From contig NZ_MSYM01000013.1 of the NCBI RefSeq assembly GCF_001938565.1, positions 187,496 through 251,495 on the forward strand: a stretch of DNA of 64,000 bases. Reading direction: 5' to 3'. The notes below the pieces were generated by a model. It had not been told where the DNA came from. It worked only from the letters and a program-made list of their open reading frames with translations, and did not search any database. The position numbers and the translations under genes are program-made. The stretch comes from Rhodoferax antarcticus ANT.BR (GTDB lineage Bacteria > Pseudomonadota > Gammaproteobacteria > Burkholderiales > Burkholderiaceae_C). Positions 1 through 7,970 of this stretch are shown piece by piece. Numbering within the stretch: position 1 is the stretch's first letter; each line of letters starts with the position of its first letter.

Positions 1-29
1 CCCGACAAGCCGCTCCCCAACTTAAAAAT

Positions 30-1037
30 ATGTCCAAGGTCAAGCCATCGCCATTGCCCCCCGGAACCCTGATTGGCGGCTACCAGGTTGTTCGCAAGGT
101 GGCTGCCGGTGGTTTTGGTGTGGTCTATCTGGCCACCGACGCCGAAGGCCAGCAAGTTGCGATCAAGGAGTATTTGCCAGCCTCACTCACCACCCGCGAA
201 GCCGGTGAGCTGGTGCCGCAGGTGGCCCCGGAAAAGCTGTCGCTTTACCGACTCGGGTTGAAAAGTTTTTTTGAAGAAGGCCGCTCGCTGGCGCAGATCT
301 CCCACCCATCGGTGGTGAGCGTGATGAATTTCTTTCGGGAAAACGACACCGTCTATATGGTGATGAACTACCTGGAGGGTGCCAGCCTGCAGGACTTCAT
401 CATCATCGCGCGCGACCTGAAGCAACCCAAGGTTTTTCGCGAGTCGACCATCCGCTCGCTGTTTGAAGAAATTTTGCGCGGCTTGCGCATCGTGCATCAG
501 CACAAGATGCTGCACCTGGACATTAAACCGGCGAATATTTTCATCACCGATGACAACAAGGCGGTGCTGATTGACTTTGGCGCTGCCCGTGAGGTGCTCA
601 GCAAAGAAGGCAACTTCATCCGCCCGATGTACACCCCCGGTTTTGCTGCGCCCGAAATGTACCGGCGCGACAGCACCATGGGTCCGTGGACCGATATTTA
701 CGCGATTGGCGCTTGCATCTTTGCCTGTATGCAGGGTTTTCCGCCCAACGAGGCACCGCAGCGGGTCAGCGCCGACCCCTTGGTGCAGGCCTTCAAGCGG
801 CTGCAAGGCGTGTATTCCGACAACCTGATTGAAGTGGTGCAGTGGTGCATGATGCTTGACCCCTTGTCTCGGCCACAGTCGGTATTTGCGCTGCAAAAAG
901 AGCTCAACAGCCCTGGTGAGCGCCGCTACACCCGCCTGAGTGTGAGCGAAAAAGTGCGTCTGCAGTTTGACAACATGGTCTCTGGTACCAAAAAGACCGT
1001 GCTCAAGGCCACCGTGCCGAGCAACAAGGTGAAATGA
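30..1037 (+). CDS. Ser/Thr protein kinase, cytosolic Hanks type
   Basis: This 335-residue protein is a eukaryotic-like Ser/Thr kinase. A glycine-rich loop (AAGGFGVV, about residues 25-32) is followed by the ATP lysine in VAIKE (K46), a catalytic loop HLDIKPAN with D164 (HLD in place of HRD), and a DFG triad near residues 182-184. GFAAPEMY is the APE segment. No transmembrane segment or extra sensory domain is visible after the kinase fold, so it should act in the cytosol. It overlaps the next gene, a PP2C phosphatase, by 4 nt, so the two are probably translated together as an opposing kinase/phosphatase pair. The substrate cannot be told from sequence. Confidence 0.93.
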   Translation: MSKVKPSPLPPGTLIGGYQVVRKVAAGGFGVVYLATDAEGQQVAIKEYLPASLTTREAGELVPQVAPEKLSLYRLGLKSFFEEGRSLAQISHPSVVSVMNFFRENDTVYMVMNYLEGASLQDFIIIARDLKQPKVFRESTIRSLFEEILRGLRIVHQHKMLHLDIKPANIFITDDNKAVLIDFGAAREVLSKEGNFIRPMYTPGFAAPEMYRRDSTMGPWTDIYAIGACIFACMQGFPPNEAPQRVSADPLVQAFKRLQGVYSDNLIEVVQWCMMLDPLSRPQSVFALQKELNSPGERRYTRLSVSEKVRLQFDNMVSGTKKTVLKATVPSNKVK

Positions 1038-1948
1038 AGTTCTCCGTTTTTCAGGTGAGTCGCAAAGGCGCACGGGACAAAAACGAAGACCGCATGGGCT
1101 ACTGCTACACCAGCGGCTCGGCGATGTTCATGCTGGCTGACGGCATGGGCGGCCACCCGGAGGGCGAAGTGGCCGCGCAACTGGCCATTCAGACCATGGC
1201 TGCCCTGTTTCAGAAAGAAGCCAAGCCTGAGCTGGCCAATGTGGCTGGTTTTTTGAACAACGCGGTGCGATCGGCGCATCGGCAAATCTTGCGCTACGCC
1301 AACGACCGGGGCATGCTGGACGCGCCTCGCACTACGGTGGTGCTGGCTGTCATCCAAAACGGCGCCATGTCCTGGACGCACTGCGGCGACTCGCGGCTGT
1401 ACCTGATCCGCCAGGCTGAGCTACTGATGCGATCGCGTGACCACTCGCTGCTGGAGCAGGACTTGCTCAAACCCTCAGCGCTGCGGTCTGACAACGTCAG
1501 AAACCGCAACGTGCTGTTCACCTGCCTGGGCTCGCCGACCCGACCGGTCTATGACCTGGTGGGGCCGGTCAACTTGCAACAGGGCGACCGCGTCATGCTC
1601 TGCTCCGACGGCCTGTGGTCGGCATTGAGCGAACAAGACATCGTGGCTGACCTGATGCAAAAGCCGGTGGATTTGGCGGTGCCGGATCTGGTAGAAAAAG
1701 CCCTGCGCCTGGCTGGCAGCCACTCAGACAATGTCACATGCCTGGCGCTGGAGTGGGAAACGCCGGACACCTTTGAGACCACCCGCGCCGCCATCACCAC
1801 TGACTCGATTCTGGACGGCGTGTTTGCCTCCACCGTGCAGGCGGGATGGCTGGATTCGGAGGCAGACGATCTGGACGATCAAGCCATTGAGCGAAGCATT
1901 GCCGAGATTAACGCAGCTATTCGCCGCTCGGCGCAGAAAAAAGCCTGA
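1034..1948 (+). CDS. PP2C-family protein Ser/Thr phosphatase
   Basis: The 304-residue protein has the ordered PP2C motifs: RDKNEDR near residue 15, the metal-binding LADGMGGHPEGE (D36), a CSDGLWS segment near residue 195 and HSDNVTCLAL near residue 231. These place the Mn/Mg-binding acidic residues of the family. It should remove phosphate from Ser/Thr of the kinase encoded just upstream or of its targets. The start overlaps the kinase stop (ATGA type). A tail of about 60 residues beyond the core is acidic and unassigned. Confidence 0.93.
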   Translation: MKFSVFQVSRKGARDKNEDRMGYCYTSGSAMFMLADGMGGHPEGEVAAQLAIQTMAALFQKEAKPELANVAGFLNNAVRSAHRQILRYANDRGMLDAPRTTVVLAVIQNGAMSWTHCGDSRLYLIRQAELLMRSRDHSLLEQDLLKPSALRSDNVRNRNVLFTCLGSPTRPVYDLVGPVNLQQGDRVMLCSDGLWSALSEQDIVADLMQKPVDLAVPDLVEKALRLAGSHSDNVTCLALEWETPDTFETTRAAITTDSILDGVFASTVQAGWLDSEADDLDDQAIERSIAEINAAIRRSAQKKA

Positions 1949-1955
1949 TGACAGA

Positions 1956-2214
1956 CTTACGCAAAGCCGCCCCAGCGTCGTTGCGTCCACTTGCCGTACC
2001 AGGTGTACTGCCTGCGTGGGCGAGCATGGCAGCCTGTCGGACTTGCGCAAGCATCGGCTGCAATTCGACCGCAGCGGTCCATTTTTTACCGTCTTTTCGC
2101 CCCTTAGCCAGGCTATGGGGCTGCAAATCCGGCAAAAACTGTCCTCGCTGGGGCCGAATTTCGCTTCGATGCCGAAAGTCAGACAGGCTGCTAGCTGGGA
2201 CAATTTTGCGTAAG
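1956..2214. repeat. Possible MITE-like block with 10-bp terminal inverted repeats
   Basis: The stretch between the phosphatase gene and the IS605 element is bounded by CTTACGCAAA (1956-1965) and its exact reverse complement TTTGCGTAAG (2205-2214). The inside holds only short spurious frames. Such a 259-bp block with perfect short terminal repeats resembles a non-autonomous element, but no target duplication is visible and 10 bp can arise by chance. Confidence 0.4.
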
Positions 2215-2343
2215 GCTTTGATTTACATTTGAAAAGGTGTCTTGATCGAGATGCGCGGCAAACTTCGTCCTTCAGGGCGCAGAGGATAGCGCGGACACCA
2301 TAGGTGTGCTGGGTTCTGTTTTGGCGCGGCCAATGCTGCGCTT

Positions 2344-2760
2344 TCAGTGTGGTGTTTGCTGCTGCTCGATGTACTGTCGAATCACTGCAATCGGTGCCCC
2401 ACCACAACTGCCCGCGAAGTAGCTGGGGGACCAAAGCGCATTGCCCCAGAGCTTCTTTCGAATACTGGGAAAGTTCTTTTGCCGCACCATGCGACTCGAT
2501 ACTCCCTTGAGACTGTTCACCAGCGATGACACGGACACTTTGGGCGGGTAGTTCACCAACAGGTGAACGTGGTCATCTTCCCCGTCAAACTCAACGAGTT
2601 CAGCCTCAAAGTCAAGACAAGTTTGCGCGAAGATGACGTGCAAGGCATCTAGGATTTCTTTGGTGAACACCTCGCGCCGGTATTTTGTAACGAAGACCAA
2701 ATGAACGTGCATCAAAAATACACAGTGTCTACCGTGGCGAATATCTGGATTATTTCTCAT
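2344..2760 (-). CDS. tnpA: IS200/IS605 Y1 transposase TnpA
   Basis: This is a 138-residue single-strand DNA transposase of the HUH/Y1 class. The metal-binding HVH pair is at H64 and H66 (DDHVHLLVNYPP), and the nucleophilic tyrosine is Y130 in VIRQYIEQQ. The length is normal for the family and no residue seems missing, so it may be active. It excises and inserts the element as a single-stranded circle using the end hairpins. Its start lies only 20 bp from the tnpB start on the other strand. Confidence 0.95.
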   Translation of the reverse strand: MRNNPDIRHGRHCVFLMHVHLVFVTKYRREVFTKEILDALHVIFAQTCLDFEAELVEFDGEDDHVHLLVNYPPKVSVSSLVNSLKGVSSRMVRQKNFPSIRKKLWGNALWSPSYFAGSCGGAPIAVIRQYIEQQQTPH

Positions 2761-2774
2761 AGGCCAAGTATAAT
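2746..2774 (+). promoter_or_regulatory. Candidate tnpB promoter with a consensus -10 box
   Basis: The 20-bp gap between the tnpA and tnpB starts contains a perfect TATAAT at 2769-2774. A poor -35 (TGGATT, 2746-2751) would sit 17 bp upstream, inside the tnpA start region. Transcription from this box would begin at or within a base or two of the tnpB ATG at 2781, so the message would be nearly leaderless. Confidence 0.4.
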
Positions 2775-2780
2775 TTATGC

Positions 2781-4028
2781 ATGCAGCGCCTTCAAGCCTA
2801 CAGATTCGAACTCATTCCCAATGGGGAGCAGCAGCGCGACATGCGCCGGTTTTCTGGTGCGTGCCGATTCGTATTTAACAAGGCACTGGCGCTGCAAAAA
2901 GCCAACACGCAAGCGGGCGAGAAGTTCATCGGCTATGTGGCCATGGCCAAGCGTCTGACCGATTGGCGTAATGGAGCCGAGACGCCGTGGCTCAAAGATG
3001 CCCCTTGTCACCCGTTGCAGCACGCCCTTAAAGACCTGGAGCGTGCATACAAGAACTTCTTCGCCAAACGCGCAGACTTCCCGCGTTTCAAACGCAAAGG
3101 CAGTGGCGAGAGCTTTCGCTACCCCGATGCCAAGCAGTTCAAACTCGACGCTGGCAATGGCCGCATCTTCCTGCCTAAGCTGGGTTGGATGCGTTTGCGC
3201 CTAAGCCGTGAGGTGCTTGGCACGCTCAAGAACGCCACCATCAGCCTGAATGCTGGCAGGTGGTACGTGAGTATTCAAACTGAGCGTGAAGTCGAGCAGC
3301 CGGTGCCAACGGCGACCACAGCCATTGGTATCGACATGGGCATCACGCGCTTTGCCACGCTGTCGGACGGCACGTTCGTTGCCCCGCTTAACAGCTTCAA
3401 AAAGCACGAACAACGCTTGGCCCGTTACCAGCGGCGCATGAGCCGCAAAGTCAAGTTCAGCAAAAATTGGCTCAAAGCCAAAAGGAGAGTGCAAAACACG
3501 CACACCCGTATCAGTAACGCCCGGCGCGACTATCTGCACAAGACCTCAACAACGATCAGCCAAAACCACGCTTTTGTGTGTATCGAGGATTTGCGGGTAC
3601 GGAACATGTCCAAGTCAGCGGCAGGCGATACTGAAAAACCGGGTAAAAACGTTCGGGCCAAGTCTGGCCTGAACAAAGCCATCCTCGACCAAGGCTGGTT
3701 CGAGTTTCGCCGCCAACTGGAGTACAAACTCGGCTGGAATGGCGGGACGCTGGTGGCCGTGCCTGCGCACAACACGAGCAGAACGTGCCCGTGCTGCGGG
3801 CATAACGCCAAAGAGAATCGGCTCACGCAATCGAAGTTCTTTTGTGTCGATTGTGGCTATGAGGAAAACGCCGATGTCGTCGGCGCAATGAATGTATTGG
3901 CGCGGGGACACCGCGTTGCAGCCTGTGCAGAGGACGGCTCTGGCCTGGGGCGCAAGCCCAAGGCGAAACCAGCCTCAGTGAAGCAGGAGCCCACCGAAGC
4001 GACTATGCACGAGGTTTCTCATGCGTAG
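2781..4028 (+). CDS. tnpB: TnpB, RNA-guided nuclease of IS200/IS605
   Basis: The 415-residue protein has an intact split RuvC site: D185 in GIDMG, E269 in CIEDL and D365 in [11 protein letters not shown] zinc ribbon (C336, C339 with C355, C358) lies between the second and third motifs. The N-terminal wedge/REC part begins with [10 protein letters not shown], as usual. TnpB proteins use a guide RNA from the element's right end to cut the TAM-flanked empty site and so keep the element in place. Nothing looks broken. The last codons overlap the start of the next frame: tnpB stops at 4028 while the rph frame opens at 4021. Confidence 0.95.
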   Translation: MQRLQAYRFELIPNGEQQRDMRRFSGACRFVFNKALALQKANTQAGEKFIGYVAMAKRLTDWRNGAETPWLKDAPCHPLQHALKDLERAYKNFFAKRADFPRFKRKGSGESFRYPDAKQFKLDAGNGRIFLPKLGWMRLRLSREVLGTLKNATISLNAGRWYVSIQTEREVEQPVPTATTAIGIDMGITRFATLSDGTFVAPLNSFKKHEQRLARYQRRMSRKVKFSKNWLKAKRRVQNTHTRISNARRDYLHKTSTTISQNHAFVCIEDLRVRNMSKSAAGDTEKPGKNVRAKSGLNKAILDQGWFEFRRQLEYKLGWNGGTLVAVPAHNTSRTCPCCGHNAKENRLTQSKFFCVDCGYEENADVVGAMNVLARGHRVAACAEDGSGLGRKPKAKPASVKQEPTEATMHEVSHA

Positions 4029-4090
4029 CACCGTAGGAATCCCCGTCGCGCGCGGCGGGGAGGATGTCAAGACTGATTTTTCACGCGTGG
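3950..4090 (+). ncRNA. Predicted omega/reRNA of the TnpB element
   Basis: TnpB guide RNAs are made from the 3' end of tnpB through the right-end hairpin, with the guide copied from the DNA just beyond the element. Here the scaffold would end at 4070 and the guide would begin GACTGATTTTTCACGCG at 4071, the first codons of rph. The 5' limit is arbitrary. The prediction rests on family knowledge and the intact hairpin, not on a seen promoter. Confidence 0.4.
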
Positions 4091-4788
4091 ACGCGCGCGC
4101 TGTGGATGCCATGCGCCCGGTGTCCATCATTCGCAACTACACCATGCATGCCGAGGGCTCGGTGCTGATTGCGTTTGGCAACACCAAAGTGCTTTGCACT
4201 GCCTCGGTCGAAGAGAAGGTGCCCGGCCACAAAAAAGGCAGCGCCCAGGGCTGGGTCACCGCCGAATACGGCATGCTGCCGCGCGCCACCCACACCCGCA
4301 GCGACCGCGAGGCCGCGCGTGGCAAGCAGTCGGGCCGCACGCAGGAGATCCAGCGCCTGATTGGCCGCGCGCTGCGCAGCGTTTTTGACTTGAAACTGCT
4401 GGGCGAGCGCACCATCCAACTGGACTGCGATGTGCTGCAAGCAGACGGCGGCACCCGTACCGCAGCCATTACCGGCGCGTTTGTGGCAGCGCAGGATGCG
4501 GTCAACTGGCTGCTGGCGCAGGGCAAGATCGCCCAGTCGCCGATCCTGAACCACGTGGCCGCCATCTCGGTGGGCATCGTCCAAGGCACGCCGCTGCTGG
4601 ATCTGGAGTATGTGGAAGACGCCGCCTGTGACACCGACATGAACGTGGTCATGACCGGCGCCGGCCACTATGTGGAAGTGCAGGGCACGGCCGAGGGTGC
4701 GGCGTTTACCCGCGCCGAGATGGACGCGCTGCTGGCGCTGGCCGACAAGGGCATCCGTGAGCTCATCGTCTTGCAAAAGAGTGCTTGA
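4021..4788 (+). CDS. rph: RNase PH with a transposon-derived N terminus
   Basis: RNase PH is a phosphate-dependent 3'-5' exonuclease that trims tRNA 3' ends. The body is well kept from [16 protein letters not shown] onward, including [10 protein letters not shown], the [17 protein letters not shown] stretch and [16 protein letters not shown]. The native start codon is split by the IS605 element: AT remains at 2245-2246 and G at 4071. The frame is open to an ATG at 4021 inside the IS right end, with GAGG at 4011-4014 as ribosome site, giving 16 extra residues plus Lys in place of Met1. This start overlaps the tnpB stop. A GTG at 4087 is a possible shorter start. The altered N terminus should tolerate activity because the family varies there. 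Confidence 0.88.
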   Translation: MRSTVGIPVARGGEDVKTDFSRVDARAVDAMRPVSIIRNYTMHAEGSVLIAFGNTKVLCTASVEEKVPGHKKGSAQGWVTAEYGMLPRATHTRSDREAARGKQSGRTQEIQRLIGRALRSVFDLKLLGERTIQLDCDVLQADGGTRTAAITGAFVAAQDAVNWLLAQGKIAQSPILNHVAAISVGIVQGTPLLDLEYVEDAACDTDMNVVMTGAGHYVEVQGTAEGAAFTRAEMDALLALADKGIRELIVLQKSA

Positions 4789-4793
4789 AAATT

Positions 4794-4836
4794 GATAGCT
4801 ACTAGCGCTTTGTTCATAAGGGCTAGAGCCTTATTT
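4794..4836 (+). repeat. CTAG hairpin repeat copy, rph-rdgB gap
   Basis: This copy is close to consensus: left arm CTAGCGCTT (4802-4810), a 7-nt loop, and right arm AAGGGCTAG (4818-4826), preceded by ATAGCTA and followed by AGCCTTATTT. It nearly fills the 53-bp gap between rph and rdgB. Confidence 0.85.
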
Positions 4837-4841
4837 CTTAT

Positions 4842-5441
4842 ATGAAAATTGTTTTGGCATCGAATAACTCCGGCAAGCTGGCCGAGCTGCAAGCCATGTT
4901 TGCGCCGCTGGGTTTTGAGCTCATCACCCAGGGCAGCCTGGGCATTCCCGAGGCGGCTGAGCCGTATCACACCTTCATTGAAAACGCCCTGGCCAAAGCC
5001 CGCCACGCGGCCCAGCACAGCGGTCTGCCAGCGGTGGCCGACGATGCGGGTTTGTGTGTGGATGCCTTTGGTGGCCTGCCAGGCGTGCAAACTGCGTATT
5101 ACGCGACCCAGTTTGGCTACCCCAAAAGTGACGACAACAATGTGCAAGCATTGCTGGAGCAAATGGCGGGTCTGGACAACCGCCGCGCCGCCATGGTCAG
5201 CACGCTGGTGGCAGTGCGCCGCCCGCAAGACCCCGAGCCACTGGTGGCGGTGGGCCGGGTGGTGGGGGAGATTGCGCGCGAGCGGCTGGGTTCTAATGGT
5301 TTTGGGTTCGATCCGGTGATGTTCATCCCTGAGTTTGGCAAGACGTTTGCGCAGTTGCCGACCGAGGTAAAGAACGCCCACAGTCATCGGGGCAGGGCGG
5401 TAGCGGCCATGGTGGCGCTGATGCGTGAGCGGTGGCTGTGA
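4842..5441 (+). CDS. rdgB: XTP/dITP diphosphatase (non-canonical purine NTP pyrophosphatase)
   Basis: The 199-residue protein opens with MKIVLASNNSGKLAEL, the SNNxGK nucleotide-binding signature of the RdgB/HAM1 family. It continues with VADDAGLCVDAFGGLPGVQ and the C-terminal GFGFDPVMF and SHRGRA motifs. It hydrolyses dITP, XTP and ITP to monophosphates and so keeps deaminated purines out of DNA. The length matches the family. It follows rph, as in many proteobacteria, with only a hairpin repeat between them. Confidence 0.95.
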   Translation: MKIVLASNNSGKLAELQAMFAPLGFELITQGSLGIPEAAEPYHTFIENALAKARHAAQHSGLPAVADDAGLCVDAFGGLPGVQTAYYATQFGYPKSDDNNVQALLEQMAGLDNRRAAMVSTLVAVRRPQDPEPLVAVGRVVGEIARERLGSNGFGFDPVMFIPEFGKTFAQLPTEVKNAHSHRGRAVAAMVALMRERWL

Positions 5442-5506
5442 CGGCGGCCGGCCCTGCGGTCAACGCTTTTCCGTTGCGACATATGGCTCAACCCGCGAGG
5501 CGGGAC

Positions 5507-5558
5507 CTTTGGGCGGCTTCCTCATACTGGGGTACCAGAAATCGTCAGCCGCCCAAAG
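5507..5558. repeat. Hairpin repeat A, left half of an inverted pair
   Basis: CTTTGGGCGGCT (5507-5518) pairs perfectly with AGCCGCCCAAAG (5547-5558). The enclosed loop contains a 25-bp motif at 5520-5544 with the small palindrome CTGGGGTACCAG at its centre. The same 25 bp occurs inverted at 5738-5762. Confidence 0.75.
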
Positions 5559-5600
5559 TCCCCACCTCGCTGGACGCTCACGCAAGTCCAGCCAGTCCAA

Positions 5601-5636
5601 CAGGTCAGACAGGTCAGACAGGTCAGACAGGTCAGA
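5601..5636. repeat. Tandem repeat, four exact 9-bp units
   Basis: Four consecutive exact copies of CAGGTCAGA, with a partial fifth, lie midway between the two hairpin repeats in the rdgB-hemW gap. The block is a candidate for copy-number change by slippage. No coding frame there looks real. Confidence 0.9.
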
Positions 5637-5721
5637 CAGGGCAAACCGTCGATAGGCTAGCAAACGGGCTTTCGGTATCGGGCCAACAAGCGACGGCGAT
5701 CCACCACATCGGCGTGGAAGT

Positions 5722-5777
5722 CGGTAGGGGTGACCGCCGATTTCTGGTACCCCAGTATGAGGCGGGCGCCCCTACCG
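5722..5777. repeat. Hairpin repeat B, right half of an inverted pair
   Basis: CGGTAGGGG (5722-5730) pairs with CCCCTACCG (5769-5777), with further imperfect pairing inward. The loop carries the exact reverse complement (5738-5762) of the 25-bp motif of repeat A. The two halves thus have different stems but the same core, facing each other about 190 bp apart. The rest of the 5442-5866 gap shows no gene. Confidence 0.75.
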
Positions 5778-5866
5778 GCTACCGCGCAGCGCTTGCCAAT
5801 AGCACCTCGAAAAACGCCTCGAATAACGCATCCCGACAGTGCTCCTGAAACACATCAACCGAACAA

Positions 5867-7105
5867 ATGATCCCCATTCTCCCAGAGCCCAGCACCCCCG
5901 ATGAGCCGGTGCAGCCGCGCGACATTCAACACTACTTGCGCCCCGGCACCCTGCAACTGGCCAGCCTGCCGCCGTTGTCGCTGTATGTGCACCTGCCGTG
6001 GTGTCTAAAAAAGTGCCCCTACTGCGACTTCAACTCGCATGAACTGCGTGCCACAGACCTGCCCGAGCAAACCTACATCAACGCACTGATCGCCGACCTG
6101 GAAGCGGCGCTGCCGCTGATCTGGGGCCGCAGTGTGAAAAGCATTTTTATCGGCGGGGGCACGCCCAGCCTGTTTTCACCGCAGGCGATTGATCAGCTGC
6201 TCGCCGCGTTGCGTGCCCGCTTGCGGTTGGCGCCGGATTGCGAGATCACGCTGGAAGCCAACCCCGGCACCTTCGAGACAAACCGTTTCAAAGCCTTTCG
6301 TGCAGCCGGGGTGACGCGCCTGTCAGTGGGCGTCCAGAGCTTCAATGACGACCATCTTCAGACTCTTGGTCGTGTGCATAATCGTGCGCAAGCCCTTGCA
6401 GCGCTTGCGGAAGCTGCTCTCTATTTCGATACCTTCAACCTCGACCTGATGTACGCCCTGCCGGGCCAGTCGCTTGACGATTTGCGCGCTGATGTGGCCA
6501 CCGCCTTGTCGTTCCAGCCACCGCACCTGTCGATCTACCAGCTGACCATCGAGCCCAACACCGCTTTTGCCAAGTTCCCACCAGCCGCCGTAGACGACGA
6601 CATGGTGGCCGAGATGCTCGACCTGATCACCGACCTGTCTGCGCAGCACGGTCTGCAACGCTACGAGGTATCCGCCTACGCCAGACCAGGTCACGTCTGC
6701 GCACACAACCTGAACTACTGGCAGTTTGGCGACTATCTGGGCATTGGCGCGGGCGCGCACAGCAAGCTCAGTTTTGCGCATCGGGTGCTGCGCCAGGTGC
6801 GCCTGCGCGACCCCACTCGCTACATGGCGCAGGCCGCAGTGGGCAGCGCCATCGCCCAGGAGCACGAGGTGAGCCGAATCGACTTGCCGTTTGAGTTCAT
6901 GCTCAATGCCTTGCGACTGGCCGACGGGTTTGAGCTGCAACGCTTTACCGAGCGCACCGGGCTGCCCATTAGCGCCATTGCCCGCACGCTACAGCAGGCG
7001 CAGCAGCGCGGCTTGGTGCTCTGCGACCTGACCCATGCCAGGCCCACCGCACGCGGCTTTGACTTTTTGAACGATTTGCAGGCCATGTTTCTGCCTGGCG
7101 CCTAA
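5867..7105 (+). CDS. hemW: Radical SAM heme chaperone HemW
   Basis: The 412-residue protein has the radical SAM cluster motif C46-x3-C50-x2-C53 (PWCLKKCPYCDF), the SAM-contact stretch FIGGGTPSLF, and the HemW/HemN-type SVGVQSFNDDHLQTLGRVH and NLDLMYALPGQ. HemW proteins bind heme and deliver it to respiratory enzymes; they were long annotated as oxygen-independent coproporphyrinogen oxidase. They lack the extra residues of true HemN, and this protein fits HemW by start and length. It follows rdgB, as in related genomes, after a repeat-filled gap. Confidence 0.93.
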   Translation: MIPILPEPSTPDEPVQPRDIQHYLRPGTLQLASLPPLSLYVHLPWCLKKCPYCDFNSHELRATDLPEQTYINALIADLEAALPLIWGRSVKSIFIGGGTPSLFSPQAIDQLLAALRARLRLAPDCEITLEANPGTFETNRFKAFRAAGVTRLSVGVQSFNDDHLQTLGRVHNRAQALAALAEAALYFDTFNLDLMYALPGQSLDDLRADVATALSFQPPHLSIYQLTIEPNTAFAKFPPAAVDDDMVAEMLDLITDLSAQHGLQRYEVSAYARPGHVCAHNLNYWQFGDYLGIGAGAHSKLSFAHRVLRQVRLRDPTRYMAQAAVGSAIAQEHEVSRIDLPFEFMLNALRLADGFELQRFTERTGLPISAIARTLQQAQQRGLVLCDLTHARPTARGFDFLNDLQAMFLPGA

Positions 7106-7259
7106 GAAGACGACGCTGCGCATCAAGTCGCAGCTGACTTGGGTCGATATAGCAGTTAACGAACCAGATTGACGCTGGCGATGGCAGGCGCTATCGTTTG
7201 ACAGCCGGATCGCCCGCAAAAGCGGCAGTCCGGCATATTGACGCAGGAGGCAAATCACC

Positions 7260-7970
7260 ATGTTTTCGGTTTATGGCATGCAAGGGCGACTGTTTCGCGG
7301 CAGCCTGGAGCAACTGCGCCAGGTGGGCGGTGTCAGCGCGCTCCCCCGCACCCGCAACCTGTTGCCGGTTGCCAAAGAGGGGCGCGATCGGCTGGCCGAG
7401 TCGTTTGGCGCCTTTGTCGAGTCTGAGGCCAACTCGGGCAGCAGCAGCAGCAGCAGCCGCGGCGGCGCCGCAGACGAGGCCCGCAAATCCCCGTTGTCTG
7501 CCTATACCGACACGCAACTGGGAAGCCTTGACCGCCGACCGCTAACACAGGTCCAGGATCTGATGAGTAAGCAGATCATCAGCCTCAAGGACACCGCCAC
7601 GGTGCTCCAAGCGTGGCAGATTTTGAGCGAAAAGGCGGTGGGTCAGGCACCTGTGGTGGACGAACAGGGGCATTTGGTAGGCCTGCTCACGCGTGCAGAC
7701 CTGCTCAAACCCGAGCGGCTGCCCTCACCAGACAGCCATGCGCTGGCGTGGCGCGCGTTCACGCTGCAAAACGTCACCGAGATCATGGTCACCCCGGTGC
7801 CCAGTGTGGCGCCAGAGACGGACATCCGCCGCGTGGCCCGGGTGCTGCTGGACAGCGGCCTGCCCGGCTTGCCAGTGGTGGACGATCAGGGCATGTTGGC
7901 CGGGTTTATTGCCCGCTCGGACATTCTGCGCGCGGTGGTGACCGAGCCACCGCTGGATTTGTGGGGGTGA
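7260..7970 (+). CDS. Protein with tandem CBS domains
   Basis: A 236-residue protein. Residues 1-60 are unassigned, residues 61-66 are a serine run from an AGC microsatellite (about 7440-7457), and two CBS motifs follow: QVQDLMSKQIISLKDTATV with APVVDEQGHLVGLLTRADLL, and VTEIMVTPVPSVAPETDI with LPVVDDQGMLAGFIARSDIL. CBS pairs usually bind adenine nucleotides and regulate other proteins. No catalytic domain is attached. The ribosome site GGAGG lies just upstream of the ATG. Confidence 0.85.
   Translation: MFSVYGMQGRLFRGSLEQLRQVGGVSALPRTRNLLPVAKEGRDRLAESFGAFVESEANSGSSSSSSRGGAADEARKSPLSAYTDTQLGSLDRRPLTQVQDLMSKQIISLKDTATVLQAWQILSEKAVGQAPVVDEQGHLVGLLTRADLLKPERLPSPDSHALAWRAFTLQNVTEIMVTPVPSVAPETDIRRVARVLLDSGLPGLPVVDDQGMLAGFIARSDILRAVVTEPPLDLWG

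Larger units (their letters stand above)
2247..4070. mobile_element. Complete IS200/IS605-family element inserted in the rph start codon
   Basis: The element carries divergent tnpA and tnpB. The left flank ends in TTGAT (2242-2246), the TAM/target known for ISDra2-type elements. The right end has the typical subterminal hairpin (CCCCG...CGGGG, about 4041-4060) followed by GGATGTCAA ending at 4070. Joining the flanks at these ends gives ...CTTGATGACTGATTTT, which recreates an ATG followed by codons for T-D-F-S-R, the expected RNase PH N terminus, with AAAAGG 7-8 nt upstream as its ribosome site. IS605 elements leave no target duplication, in line with this. The left end near 2262-2297 can also fold, with a GTCCTTCAGGGC-like core. 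Confidence 0.85.

Noticed and set aside
183..1073. Long minus-strand frame opposite the kinase
   Set aside because: It is a high-GC shadow of the kinase frame and has no family-like motifs.
1724..2434. Minus-strand frame of 236 codons across the phosphatase end and IS left end
   Set aside because: It crosses real gene and element borders and has no conserved pattern.
4021..4788. rph as a pseudogene because of the IS insertion
   Set aside because: The frame is open from a well-placed ATG in the element and the enzyme core is intact.
5601..5636. 9-bp tandem units as CRISPR or iterons
   Set aside because: No spacers, no cas genes, no replication gene nearby.
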